NCBI GenBank assembly: GCA_036638975.1 | Contig: JAVWJP010000007.1 | Location: 19,811 to 83,810 of the forward strand | DNA: 64,000 nucleotides | DNA from: JAVWJP01 sp036638975 | GTDB lineage: Bacteria > Bacillota > Clostridia > Oscillospirales > Ruminococcaceae | Direction: 5' to 3' | In this document: piece after piece, positions 52,519 to 61,455 of the stretch | Layout of the letters: each line of letters begins with the position of its first letter | Numbering within the stretch: position 1 is the first letter of the stretch | The notes under the pieces: generated by a model | The model's database searches: none | Told to the model about the DNA's origin: nothing | What the model saw: the letters and a program-made list of their open reading frames with translations, nothing else | Position numbers and translations under genes: made by a program

Positions 52519-53922
52519 TTACAATTGCTTTTCAATCGGATACAGCGTCCTAAGCAGCTTTAGCAATAACTCTGTTGCTTCATCAAAGCTTTTATGCTCT
52601 AAAAGGTCAATTGCATTTATACATTCAGCGTGGTTAATCTCGCCGAGTTCTTCTGTGGCAGGTATTCCTTTAAGGTAGCTTGTCCAGTAAAGGTAAGTTC
52701 CGGCGACATTGTACATAGAAAAAACTGCGTCGGAATTTGCACCTTTAAAAAGATGATAAAAAATAATAGCTACAGAATATCTGTGCTTAAAGTTCCATGG
52801 GCTGTCCATGTCATTTCGCAGCTTAGAAAACGGCAAAAATTTAGCCGCTCTGACAATATCAGCACAGGTAACTTCTAAAAATTCAACTGCTTCGCAATAA
52901 TATTCTTTTCTGTTAATAGCACTTTGCTCTAAGAAGTAAGAGCTTTTCGGCGCAAAAAAGCTTACTACCCGTGTGCCTATGCCGTTAAGTGTTTGTGTAT
53001 AGCCCATTTCGCAAAGTATATAATAAGCTCGTCTTACGGTTATTTCAGACACCTGATAGTAGCTTTGTGCTTGTGCTATTGATGGCAGCAAATCGTTGTT
53101 TGTGTATTTACCGTTTAGTATTTGCTCTAAGAAAGAAGTTGCAATAATAAAGCTTTTTTCATCGTCCATAACTTCAAATATATTAAACATTTGTGTACTC
53201 GGTTTATTTGGGAAAATCCCCAAGCTAATGGCTTCTTTTAAAATAGTGTTGTAAATCGGCAATATTTCACCCCAGCAATTCTTCAATTGCAGCTTGTCAT
53301 TTTGCTTTAATGCCTCATAAAGAAGCGCTATTTTATCTCTCACTTTAAAAAGCAGCTTCGTAAAAACGGTGTTGTGCCCAACCAGCAGCATGGCGGGCAG
53401 CATCGTCTTTTGCATTGTAATTTCCACTATTTTTTTAATCAATTGATTTTCAATAGCTGAGGTTATTGCCTCAGAAAGCTTAATGGACAGATTAATATAG
53501 GTTTTTCCGTTAAGCTCGCAGTTGATAAATTCCTCAACAAGTTCTTTTATTTTCAAAAGATCTTCTTCGCTGTAAGTTGACGGGGCATAAGCATATAATG
53601 CCGGAAACAAAATTTCCATAGCATAATAATAGTCCAAAAGAATATCCTTGTCGCATACGAATCCGGGTAAATCTTTTATATATTGTTCTAAATTGTTGCA
53701 GTCAAAAAGCACTTGTCCTACTTTTCCGGAGGAAGTTTCAATAAAGCCGTTGTTCTTTAGCTTTTGCACCACTTTTATGATAGTGTTTTTACCTACATCA
53801 TATTGCGTACATAGCTCAGGCAAGCTGGGCATATGGCTGCCGAGCGGGAACTCTCCTTCGCAAAGCCTAATTAAAAAATCGCTGTAAATTTTCTCGTAAA
53901 CAATTTCTTTATTTTGAATAAT
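52519..53922 (-). CDS. GntR-type regulator with two winged-helix heads
   Basis: About 467 residues. A first GntR winged helix lies at residues ~5-70 (GEFPLGSHMPSLPELCTQYDVGKNTIIKVVQKLKNNGFIE). A second one is in the middle (ILNGKYTNNDLLPSIAQAQSYYQVSEITVRRAYYILCEMGY). Both are followed by helical regions. The frame starts before the first ATG (53832), which would cut off the first helices of the HTH. The only ribosome site, AAGGGAG at 53928-53935, is followed by in-frame ATT codons (53922, 53919) and by no ATG, GTG or TTG. An ATT start is therefore inferred. The target is unknown; it is divergent from the zinc-type chemoreceptor gene. Confidence 0.65.
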   Translation of the reverse strand: MIQNKEIVYEKIYSDFLIRLCEGEFPLGSHMPSLPELCTQYDVGKNTIIKVVQKLKNNGFIETSSGKVGQVLFDCNNLEQYIKDLPGFVCDKDILLDYYYAMEILFPALYAYAPSTYSEEDLLKIKELVEEFINCELNGKTYINLSIKLSEAITSAIENQLIKKIVEITMQKTMLPAMLLVGHNTVFTKLLFKVRDKIALLYEALKQNDKLQLKNCWGEILPIYNTILKEAISLGIFPNKPSTQMFNIFEVMDDEKSFIIATSFLEQILNGKYTNNDLLPSIAQAQSYYQVSEITVRRAYYILCEMGYTQTLNGIGTRVVSFFAPKSSYFLEQSAINRKEYYCEAVEFLEVTCADIVRAAKFLPFSKLRNDMDSPWNFKHRYSVAIIFYHLFKGANSDAVFSMYNVAGTYLYWTSYLKGIPATEELGEINHAECINAIDLLEHKSFDEATELLLKLLRTLYPIEKQL

Positions 53923-53958
53923 ATCAACTCCCTTTGGGAAGAAAATTATTTTAATTTG

Positions 53959-53967
53959 ATTATATCA
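53959..53967 (-). promoter_or_regulatory. Extended -10 promoter of the GntR-type gene
   Basis: The minus strand reads TGATATAAT, about 30 bases upstream of the inferred start. Transcription would begin near 53952, leaving only the ATT codons or ATG 53832 as starts. The -35 region is weak. Confidence 0.55.
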
Positions 53968-54264
53968 CTATTTTTTGTTTTTTTAACAATAATTTTACAT
54001 TGAGCGATAAATATTTTTTTAATACAGCCTTGTCTATCATGGGCATGGTTTTTAAGCTGAAATACTTTAACTGAATAATACTATTAAAGCATTTACAAAG
54101 TCATTAATGTGCATATAAACAAAGCCGCAACGGTTTTTACTGCTAAGGCAGATGAGCTTTTTAATATAGATTGAGCTTTATAAATAGGGGGAATGTTTAT
54201 TGGAAAAACTCAACCGCAGAGAACCGACAGTTCTTTAAATTTTATTTATAGGGGTGAGGGGAAT

Positions 54265-55932
54265 TTGAAAAAGCAAAATATGAAGATTGAGTTTGGTTTA
54301 AGGTTTGCAATTATAGTTGTATGTGTGGTTGCTATGACTGTGGCCATTGTGTTTAGTGTAGGCAAAATACAAAAGACTAAGGAATATGCCTCAAAAATGG
54401 AAAGCGCGGTAAATGTGCTCAATGCTTCTGAAATCGGGCATTTAAAATGGGGCAGTAATTTAAAAGCGGCAATAGAATATGGCACAGAATTTAAGGGAAG
54501 TACAAACGAAAAGGAATGTGTGCTTGGCAAATATATATACAGCGAAGAAGTGCAAAACGAAGCCTCATTGTCTGAACTGATAAAAAAAATTGAGCCGCTG
54601 CACAAAGAAATACATCATTTTGCAATTACTGCATTGGCGGATAGCGCGGTCAATAAGGTGCGGGCAGAAGAATTTTACAATCAAAAAATTCAAAGTGATA
54701 TAGACAAACTGCTTTTACTGCTTGATGAGGGTATAAGCGAAAGGCAGAATTTGGCTGCCGAGGCAGAAAAAAATTTAGATACGGTAACAAAAACAACTGT
54801 TATTGTGGCATTGGTATTGATGATAGCTACATTAATTGCGTGTCTTAATATTTATCTTTATATTCAAAGAGAAATAGGCAAGCCTATTTTGTTTATTACA
54901 AAAACCGCAAAAGCTTTGGCAGACGGTCAGCTTAATTTGGATTTTACAACTAACAGCAAAAATGAGGTGGGTCAATTAGGCCTTATGCATAATTCTTCTG
55001 TTAAAGATATTGCTTCTTATGTCATCGATATTGACCGCGCGATGGCGGAATTTTCAACAGGCAATTTTAATGTAGTGCCGTCACAGCCATTTATCGGAGA
55101 TTTTAAAAACATAGAAACCTCCATTGCCAAATTTATTCAAACCATGAGCAAAACAATGCAAACTATTACGCAGGTTTCAAATCAGGTATCCTGCGGTGCA
55201 GAGCAAATTTCAGATGGCTCTCAGGCATTAGCGCAAGGTGCTACAGAGCAGGCAAGTCAAGTGGAGGAGCTATCGGCTACAATTAACGAGCTTTCTGAGC
55301 AGGTGAAAAAAACGTCTGATAATTTTAAAGAAATAAACGGAATAGTTGGAATTACTTGCAGTAATGTAAGTGACGGAAGTTCAAAGATGTCGGATATGAC
55401 TAATGCAATGGACGATATTATTGTATATTCCAAAAAAATAAGCAATATCATCAAGACCATTGATGATATCACTTTTCAGACTAATATACTTGCGCTAAAT
55501 GCCGCAGTGGAAGCTGCCAGAGCGGGTGTGGCAGGAAAAGGCTTTGCAGTGGTTGCCGATGAGGTTCGCAATTTGGCACAAAAATCTGCTGCTGCGGCAA
55601 AGGACATATCTGTCTTGATTGAAAATTCAATAGGCGTTATGAATAATGGCGCGGCACTTACAAAAGAAAGCTCGGCTGTGTTTAATAATATTGTAGGAAT
55701 GTCGGCGGAGATTACGACTAAAGTAGCTGACGCCTCTGCGGCAGCCGATAAGCAAGCGGGTGCAATAGGACAAATTGTAATCGGCATTGAACAAATATCA
55801 TCTGTTGTGCAGACAAACTCCGCAACAAGCGAAGAGAGTGCCGCCGCGAGCGAGGAGCTAAACGGACAGGCACAGCTGTTAAAAGAATTGGTGTCGGAAT
55901 TTGTTTTATTCAATGCGGAATCGTTGAGATAA
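54265..55932 (+). CDS. Chemoreceptor with extracytoplasmic CZB-like zinc domain
   Basis: 555 residues from TTG 54265 (GGTGAGGGG before it; ATG 54193 is an alternative). TM1 is at ~12-32 and TM2 at ~177-199. Between them lies a helical domain with His59 (GHLKW), Cys85 (ECVLGKYIY), His113 and His117 (PLHKEIHHFA). This matches the three-His-one-Cys zinc core of the CZB domain, which is normally cytoplasmic. HAMP and the signalling coiled coil follow, with tip DITFQTNILALNAAVEAARAG near residue 400. It probably senses zinc or oxidants outside the cell; that role is inferred. Confidence 0.88.
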   Translation: MKKQNMKIEFGLRFAIIVVCVVAMTVAIVFSVGKIQKTKEYASKMESAVNVLNASEIGHLKWGSNLKAAIEYGTEFKGSTNEKECVLGKYIYSEEVQNEASLSELIKKIEPLHKEIHHFAITALADSAVNKVRAEEFYNQKIQSDIDKLLLLLDEGISERQNLAAEAEKNLDTVTKTTVIVALVLMIATLIACLNIYLYIQREIGKPILFITKTAKALADGQLNLDFTTNSKNEVGQLGLMHNSSVKDIASYVIDIDRAMAEFSTGNFNVVPSQPFIGDFKNIETSIAKFIQTMSKTMQTITQVSNQVSCGAEQISDGSQALAQGATEQASQVEELSATINELSEQVKKTSDNFKEINGIVGITCSNVSDGSSKMSDMTNAMDDIIVYSKKISNIIKTIDDITFQTNILALNAAVEAARAGVAGKGFAVVADEVRNLAQKSAAAAKDISVLIENSIGVMNNGAALTKESSAVFNNIVGMSAEITTKVADASAAADKQAGAIGQIVIGIEQISSVVQTNSATSEESAAASEELNGQAQLLKELVSEFVLFNAESLR

Positions 55933-55965
55933 GTATGCAAAAATGCTGATGCGCGCCAAGTAAGT

Positions 55966-56955
55966 TTATCGCTTTTCAAGCATGATTCTGCGGATATCCT
56001 GCCCCTTAAACCACAGAACATCGTAGTTGCCTATAAGGCGCGAAACTACTCTGTCTGCATATTGCAGGTTTAGTTCTTTAAGCGTGAGGTTTGTGCTTAT
56101 TATTGTCGATTTATGGTGATTTATGCGTGTGTTTATTACATTGTAAAGTGTTGAAGCGGTAAACGCTGTCGCAAATTCTGCTCCCAAGTCATCAAGTATC
56201 AATAAATCGCAGTCCAAAATTGATGATAAGGCATCGTAAGTGCTGCCCTCGCGAGAGAATTTTTCGCTTTCGGTTTTTCTCCATAAATCTTGCACAGAGC
56301 CGTAAATAACCTCATAGCCTTGCCCTATAACCTCTGCCGCTACGGCCAAAGAAAGGTGCGTTTTGCCAAGCCCCGTAGCACCCAGCAGCAAAAGGTTTTT
56401 GTCGCTCTGCGGCGTAAAGCTTTTGGCAAAGCTTACGCACTTGTCGTAAATGTCCTTCATTTTTTCGCGCGGAATAACACCGTTTTCATCGGGTGAAAGC
56501 GAGTAATAATCAAGCCGAAAATTTGCAAAGCTGCTAAGCGAAAGCGACGAGCTGGAGTTAAGACGCCGCAGCTTTTCGTCCCTTAGAACTTTTTCCATAC
56601 AACCGCACATTTTACCGTTTATATACCCCTCGTCGTTGCACAGGCGGCAGGTAAAGGCAGGCTCTAGATAGCTTGCCCCAACGCCTGCCTCTAAAAGCAG
56701 CTCTGTTCGTTTTGCTTGCAGCTTTATATTTTTGGCTTTTACATCGGCTATTGCTTGTACGGCGCTTTGACCGCTGCCCATTATGGCGTAAACAAGCGCC
56801 GAGGCTGTACCTGCAAGCTCATTTTCTATATCGGCAAGCTGAGGTAAATGCGCGTAAAGCTCATCCTTGCGTAAAGACGCCTGCGCTTTTGCCGCTGCTC
56901 TGCGTGATGAAAGTGTAGAAAGTGCATATTCAAAAAGTTCCTTTGAGTAATTCAT
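55966..56955 (-). CDS. dnaI: Helicase loader, DnaI/DnaC-like ATPase
   Basis: 329 residues. The N-terminal half is helical with a zinc knuckle (CRLCNDEGYINGKMCGC, near residue 100). The C-terminal AAA+ domain has Walker A LLGATGLGKTHLSLA and Walker B LLILDDLGAEF. DnaI loads the replicative helicase DnaC/DnaB at forks. It overlaps the upstream dnaD gene by four bases, a common pair in Firmicutes. Confidence 0.87.
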   Translation of the reverse strand: MNYSKELFEYALSTLSSRRAAAKAQASLRKDELYAHLPQLADIENELAGTASALVYAIMGSGQSAVQAIADVKAKNIKLQAKRTELLLEAGVGASYLEPAFTCRLCNDEGYINGKMCGCMEKVLRDEKLRRLNSSSSLSLSSFANFRLDYYSLSPDENGVIPREKMKDIYDKCVSFAKSFTPQSDKNLLLLGATGLGKTHLSLAVAAEVIGQGYEVIYGSVQDLWRKTESEKFSREGSTYDALSSILDCDLLILDDLGAEFATAFTASTLYNVINTRINHHKSTIISTNLTLKELNLQYADRVVSRLIGNYDVLWFKGQDIRRIMLEKR

Positions 56956-58028
56956 AAAGCACCGCCTTTTTTTGTTTCGCGCATAAGATACTGCTCAAAT
57001 TCGTCTATATCATACGAGGATTTACCTTGCGTTTTTTCGTTTTTTCGTACATTAAATGCCTTTTCCTCTTTGCTTGCATCTTCAGGGGTTTTAACATTTT
57101 GCTCGTGCCAGTTTGTAAGCACCTTGTTTATGTATGGGAAGCTTACCTTGCCCGTGTGCTCTATAGAACGCTCATATGCAAGCTTTATTATCGAAATATC
57201 AAATTTATAATCGGTAAACCAAGACCGTACAAATTCAGCTTCTTTTGTTGTAAGCCTTCTGTCGTATATCCCAAAGGCAGATTTGCAAATGTCCTCGCGT
57301 GCGTCGCGTTCCAAGGTTTCTTTTATGTAGCGTTCCGCTTTTTCAAAGCTATCTATGCCTTTTTCCTGCCAGTTGAGTGCTACTTTTTCAACATATCTTA
57401 AATTTGTTTTTCCTTTTTGCTTGCAATATTCCATAACTGTAAGCAGTACGTCTATCTTTATACCCGCCCAGTCATAAAGCGATGCTAAGGTGGATATATC
57501 GGCGGAGCTTAGGGTTTTACCAAGAGAAGCTTCGGTTTCATCAAGCAGGGTTTTAAGCTCGCTGTTGTGCTTCGACATCTCCAAAACTTCGGCGGGGCTT
57601 AGCCGTGCACGTGCCGGCTTTGCTTCCGGCGAAGCTGTCTGCGGGGCTGCTTCGGCAGGGCGGTTTTTTTCGTCGTCCTTCGGCAAAGGCTTAGGCGAAG
57701 CTTCTGTCGTGGCAGCTTGCACCGGTGTATTTGCCGTTTGTTTTAATGCCGACTGCTCGTTTACTGTAAGCGAGCAATTGCCCTCAGATGGCTGTGAAGT
57801 AAGCACGCCTGCACCAATCCAATAGTTTAATGCGTCTTGCGTGTCACCGGTAGAAATATTAAGAGCCGATGAAATTTCGCTAAGCTCCATCGTACCGCTT
57901 GTGCTGCGCAGTAAAAGCAGTAAAACTTTAAGCTGTGCTGCGCCGCACATTTTTATATGCTTGTCCACAATTTGCGTCGGTACCGCAAAAACATTGCTCC
58001 AAAGACCAAAGCTAATGCTATAGTTCAC
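56952..58028 (-). CDS. dnaD: DnaD domain protein (replication initiation / restart)
   Basis: About 358 residues. An N-terminal winged helix (KVLLLLLRSTSGTMELSEISSAL) is followed by an Ala/Pro/Glu-rich linker at ~90-145, then two DnaB_2/DnaD repeats with the YxxxI motif form (KGIDSFEKAERYIKETL). DnaD and DnaI help load helicase at oriC and stalled forks. The start is GTG 58028, eight bases after GAGG; a GTG three codons upstream is too close to that site. A longer linker than in Bacillus DnaD is visible. Confidence 0.85.
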   Translation of the reverse strand: MNYSISFGLWSNVFAVPTQIVDKHIKMCGAAQLKVLLLLLRSTSGTMELSEISSALNISTGDTQDALNYWIGAGVLTSQPSEGNCSLTVNEQSALKQTANTPVQAATTEASPKPLPKDDEKNRPAEAAPQTASPEAKPARARLSPAEVLEMSKHNSELKTLLDETEASLGKTLSSADISTLASLYDWAGIKIDVLLTVMEYCKQKGKTNLRYVEKVALNWQEKGIDSFEKAERYIKETLERDAREDICKSAFGIYDRRLTTKEAEFVRSWFTDYKFDISIIKLAYERSIEHTGKVSFPYINKVLTNWHEQNVKTPEDASKEEKAFNVRKNEKTQGKSSYDIDEFEQYLMRETKKGGAL

Positions 58029-58124
58029 TGTTTTCACCTCACAGATTTTTGTATGCTTCTTTAAAAGGATAATAGTATTATAACAGATTTTTAAAAAATA
58101 GTCATAAAAAATTTAAAAGAGTCG

Positions 58125-58160
58125 AAAAAGCCCCCGCCACGTAAAAATACATGGCGGGGG
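58125..58160 (-). terminator. Terminator of tRNA-Gly
   Basis: Stem GCCCCCGCCA (58130-58139) with TGGCGGGGG (58152-58160); on the minus strand it is followed by CTTTTT. It lies just downstream of the tRNA 3' end. Confidence 0.88.
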
Positions 58161-58168
58161 TTAAAAAC

Positions 58169-58244
58169 TGGAGCGGGTTACGAGGTTCGAACTCGCTACC
58201 TCCACCTTGGCAAGGTGGCGCTCTACCAAATGAGCTAAACCCGC
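58169..58244 (-). tRNA. tRNA-Gly (GCC anticodon)
   Basis: A 76-base cloverleaf with encoded CCA: acceptor GCGGGTT/AACCCGC, anticodon arm CCACC-TTGCCAA-GGTGG and T arm GCGAG-TTCGAAC-CTCGT. The anticodon GCC reads GGC and GGT glycine codons. Confidence 0.97.
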
Positions 58245-58359
58245 AATAAGCCGAAACGCTTTTATAATTATATCAAATCGGCTTTTTTATGTCAAGCAGT
58301 TTTATTGTAAATTCTGTTTTTTTAAAAGATTCCTGTTACTGTGCAGCTCGAAATTTGGG

Positions 58360-58569
58360 TTATTGGTGCATACTTTTTCGTCCCGTGCTGCCAAACAAAA
58401 GCGAAATAGCCCACACGCCTGCCAATGCTACAAGTGTGTAAATAATACGGCTGAAAAGTGCCGCCTGTCCCCCGAAAATCCAAGCCACTGCATCAAATTG
58501 AAAAAGTCCTATAGCACCCCAGTTTAATGCACCTATAATGACAAGTATTAAAGCAATTTTATCAAGCAT
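58360..58569 (-). CDS. DUF378 family small membrane protein
   Basis: 69 residues, typical of DUF378. Two membrane helices flank the conserved ALNWGAIGLFQFD motif; the second half has IIYTLVALAGVWAIS. The ATG at 58569 is nine bases after AAGGAG; another ATG at 58575 is too close. Function unknown for the family. Confidence 0.85.
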   Translation of the reverse strand: MLDKIALILVIIGALNWGAIGLFQFDAVAWIFGGQAALFSRIIYTLVALAGVWAISLLFGSTGRKSMHQ

Positions 58570-58776
58570 TTGCATCAACTCCTTTGGGTTATTATCGCAT
58601 TTAAATATAAAAAATATACAACTGCAGTGCAATATTTTTGCTTTTTTTCGTTATTATCAAGAAATATGATAAAAAAGATAAGTATTTGTTGCTTTTTTAA
58701 TGGAAAAATGGCACAATAAAACATAGAGAAAAAATGCGTTGATTAAATTAATTTTAGAAAGACGAGGGCTTTTACA

Positions 58777-60306
58777 GTGCATCAAACTATTTTAATATTA
58801 GATTTTGGCGGGCAGTATAATCAGCTTATTGCAAGGCGTGTGCGCGAATGCAATGTTTATTGTGAGGTTCATCCGTATACGATGAGCATAGAAAATATAA
58901 AAAAGCTTGCGCCCTCCGGTATTATTCTTACGGGCGGACCTAACAGCGTTTATTTAGACGCATCACCTAAGTGCAGTGCCGAAATGCTTGAGCTTGGCAT
59001 ACCTGTTTTGGGTATTTGCTATGGAATACAGGCTATGGCGCACGAGCTGGGCGGCACGGTAACTACGCCGGATAATCGTGAATATGGGAAGACAGAAACC
59101 TTTTACGATACAAATTGTGAGCTGTTTGCGGGGCTACCTGCCAAAGGCGATTCGTGGATGAGCCATACAGACTGTGTCACACTGCTTCCGCGCGGCTTTG
59201 AGGCTACGGCACATACTTTACTTACACCTGTAGCGGCAATGCAAAACAAGGCAAAGCGCCTTTATGGGGTTCAGTTTCACCCGGAGGTTATGCACACCGA
59301 AAATGGCTTGAATATTTTAAAAAATTTTTTGGTTAAGATATGCGGCGTAAGCGGCGACTGGACTATGGGCAGCTATGCCGAAAACGCCGTGATGGACATA
59401 CGTGCAAAGGTTGGCGGCGGCAAGGTGCTTTTGGCTTTGTCCGGCGGTGTTGATAGCTCTGTTTGCGCTGCGCTGCTTGCAAAAGCCATAGGCAACCAGC
59501 TTACTTGCATTTTTGTAGACCATGGCTGTATGCGTAAAAACGAGGGCAATGAGGTTGAAGCGGCATTTGCAAACCGCGGCTTAAATTTTGTTCGTGTAAA
59601 TGCACAAAAGCGCTTTTTGGGCAGGCTTGCAGGTGTTACCGAGCCAGAGCAAAAGCGTAAAATAATCGGCGAAGAATTTATAAGGGTGTTTGAGGAGGAG
59701 GCTAAAAAGGTTGGTAAGGTAGACTTTTTAGCTCAGGGAACTATTTATCCCGATGTAATAGAATCCGGTATTGGAGATGCGGCTACAATAAAGAGCCATC
59801 ATAATGTCGGCGGCTTGCCCGATTTTGTAGATTTTAAAGAGATTATAGAGCCGTTGCGCCTTCTTTTTAAAGATGAGGTGCGCGCTTTGGGTCGCGAGCT
59901 TGGGTTAGATGAGGTCTTGGTAAGCCGTCAGCCATTCCCGGGACCGGGGCTTGCTATACGTTGTATTGGCGAGGTTAAGAAAGAAAAGCTCGATATTTTG
60001 CGTGATGCAGATTGGATATTCCGTGACGAAATTGCAAAAGCCGGTCTTGATAAAAGTATTAACCAGTACTTTGCGGTAATTACAGATGTGCGTTCTGTTG
60101 GAGTCATGGGCGACAGCCGCACTTACGATTGTACCTTGGCGTTGAGAGCCGTTACAACAACAGATTTTATGACGGCAGATTGGGCGCGTATACCATATGA
60201 TGTGCTGGAGGCGGCGAGCGTACGCATAGTAAACGAGGTGCGCGGCATAAACCGCATAGTTTACGACATAACCAGTAAACCACCCGCAACCATAGAGTGG
60301 GAATAG
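58777..60306 (+). CDS. guaA: GMP synthase (glutamine-hydrolysing)
   Basis: 509 residues, both domains present. The glutaminase has Cys in GICYGIQAMAHELGG and the His-x-Glu pair in VQFHPEV. The synthetase has the P-loop LALSGGVDSSV and ends in NRIVYDITSKPPATIEWE, intact to the last residue. It converts XMP to GMP, the product branch of the purine operon found earlier. The start is GTG 58777 with GAGGG upstream. A terminator follows. The 3' end is a known integration hotspot and foreign genes begin just beyond it. Confidence 0.96.
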   Translation: MHQTILILDFGGQYNQLIARRVRECNVYCEVHPYTMSIENIKKLAPSGIILTGGPNSVYLDASPKCSAEMLELGIPVLGICYGIQAMAHELGGTVTTPDNREYGKTETFYDTNCELFAGLPAKGDSWMSHTDCVTLLPRGFEATAHTLLTPVAAMQNKAKRLYGVQFHPEVMHTENGLNILKNFLVKICGVSGDWTMGSYAENAVMDIRAKVGGGKVLLALSGGVDSSVCAALLAKAIGNQLTCIFVDHGCMRKNEGNEVEAAFANRGLNFVRVNAQKRFLGRLAGVTEPEQKRKIIGEEFIRVFEEEAKKVGKVDFLAQGTIYPDVIESGIGDAATIKSHHNVGGLPDFVDFKEIIEPLRLLFKDEVRALGRELGLDEVLVSRQPFPGPGLAIRCIGEVKKEKLDILRDADWIFRDEIAKAGLDKSINQYFAVITDVRSVGVMGDSRTYDCTLALRAVTTTDFMTADWARIPYDVLEAASVRIVNEVRGINRIVYDITSKPPATIEWE

Positions 60307-60349
60307 TAACGGTTGGCTTGCACCATACAACAAAATATGCAGATATACA

Positions 60350-60378
60350 GAAAAGAGGGCTGAAAAGCCCTCTTTTTG
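60350..60378 (+). terminator. Terminator after guaA
   Basis: AGAGGGC (60354-60360) pairs with GCCCTCT (60367-60373), followed by five T. Confidence 0.8.
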
Positions 60379-60558
60379 TGCGTTTTATGCGGTTGTAATG
60401 GAAATTTATGCACAGACTATGTTGCTGACAATGCCACTGATAACAAAATGATAACATTTATAAAATCAAGAAAAACAACTTTCTCCTAAATCTCGTATTT
60501 GTATAGCTTTTCTTCTCTTTCTATGGTAGTGTTGTTGCTTGAAAAGGAGGACGAGAAT

Positions 60559-60885
60559 ATGCCAACAAAATTAGATGACCTATACGACAACTTTTACAAA
60601 CCACAGGAATTTACAAAGCTTAAAATTTCTATCGAGGAAAATCACAAAATCTTAATTGACAGGCTATCCAAAGATGACAGAAAAATTGTACTGCGAATCA
60701 TTGATGCCTTAGAAATGACTTGCAACTATCAAAGTAAAAGCAGCTTTATCCAAGGCTTTAAATTAGGCTTTGAGCTGACAACTGAATTACAAAATTACAA
60801 CTCTCAGCTTGACGAGATACACTCTCAACATGCTGGGAGTTCTTTTATCCCACAGGAGGTGTATGAAGATGAAAATAAAAACTAA
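60559..60885 (+). CDS. DUF6809-like mobile-element protein
   Basis: 108 residues, hydrophilic and helical, starting PTKLDDLYDNFYKPQE. The length and the opening resemble the DUF6809 proteins found in clostridial conjugative and integrative elements; I am moderately sure of that name. ATG 60559 has GGAGGACGAG upstream; earlier in-frame codons lack a site. Its codon use (many CAA, ACA, CCA) differs from the genes before guaA. It overlaps the next gene by 17 bases. Confidence 0.6.
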   Translation: MPTKLDDLYDNFYKPQEFTKLKISIEENHKILIDRLSKDDRKIVLRIIDALEMTCNYQSKSSFIQGFKLGFELTTELQNYNSQLDEIHSQHAGSSFIPQEVYEDENKN

Positions 60886-61411
60886 AATGGCGATAGCAAC
60901 CACTGCAATAGCATTTACTTCTCTGATGATAATGGCATATCACATAGAGCCAACAACTTCACCCGTGTCGCCACAAATTGCCTCTGTGTCAGAGGTTGTG
61001 GAGGTAGGTAGGGCAACTGCCCCACTGACTGAAATAGAACCAATTGTAGCCAAAGAAATCACGGAAATTGAAACCCAAACAGAGGAAATAATCAAGTCTA
61101 CTCCAGCAGAAATCTCTCCGCCACAGCCAACGGACAATGCTCAATCGACCACCACCACAACTGCTCCTACACAAACGGCTACAAAGGCAACTGTACCAGA
61201 AACCACCGCACCAAAGAATGGTGACACCCGAACAGTCAACGGTCAAAAACAAGGCTACCTCATAGGTTTCGGCTGGGTGGACTACATGGGCGAGAATGAG
61301 TGCATCTTTGAAGAAGGCATGCACGAAAACGGCAACAAGGTAGGCATCATGGGTGGAGCAACAGTCGGCAGAGATGGTGACATAAATAAGCAAGTAGGAA
61401 TTATGGACTAA
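60869..61411 (+). CDS. Exported or membrane-anchored Thr-rich protein of the mobile element
   Basis: 180 residues from ATG 60869, eight bases after AGGAGG. An N-terminal hydrophobic segment (MAIATTAIAFTSLMIMAY) looks like a signal anchor. A long Thr/Pro/Glu/Ala linker of ~100 residues follows. The C-terminal ~45 residues form a compact domain (QGYLIGFGWVDYMGENECIFEEGMHENGNKVGIMGG). Similar proteins occur in clostridial mobile elements. The biochemical role is unknown; surface exposure is inferred from the composition. Confidence 0.6.
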   Translation: MKIKTKMAIATTAIAFTSLMIMAYHIEPTTSPVSPQIASVSEVVEVGRATAPLTEIEPIVAKEITEIETQTEEIIKSTPAEISPPQPTDNAQSTTTTTAPTQTATKATVPETTAPKNGDTRTVNGQKQGYLIGFGWVDYMGENECIFEEGMHENGNKVGIMGGATVGRDGDINKQVGIMD

Positions 61412-61423
61412 GAAATAGCAAAG

Positions 61424-61455
61424 AGGTGTTGCAGTTTTTGCAACACCTCAATTTT
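61424..61455. terminator. Bidirectional terminator
   Basis: AGGTGTTGCA (61424-61433) / TGCAACACCT (61439-61448) with a five-base loop. It serves the Thr-rich gene on the plus strand and the DUF6076 gene, which ends at 61454, on the minus strand. Confidence 0.8.

Noticed and set aside
53984..54010. Sigma-D type promoter (TAAC-N16-GCGATAA) before the second chemoreceptor
   Set aside because: The match to the consensus is partial, and it lies over 180 bases from the ATG and over 250 bases from the preferred TTG; too weak to list.
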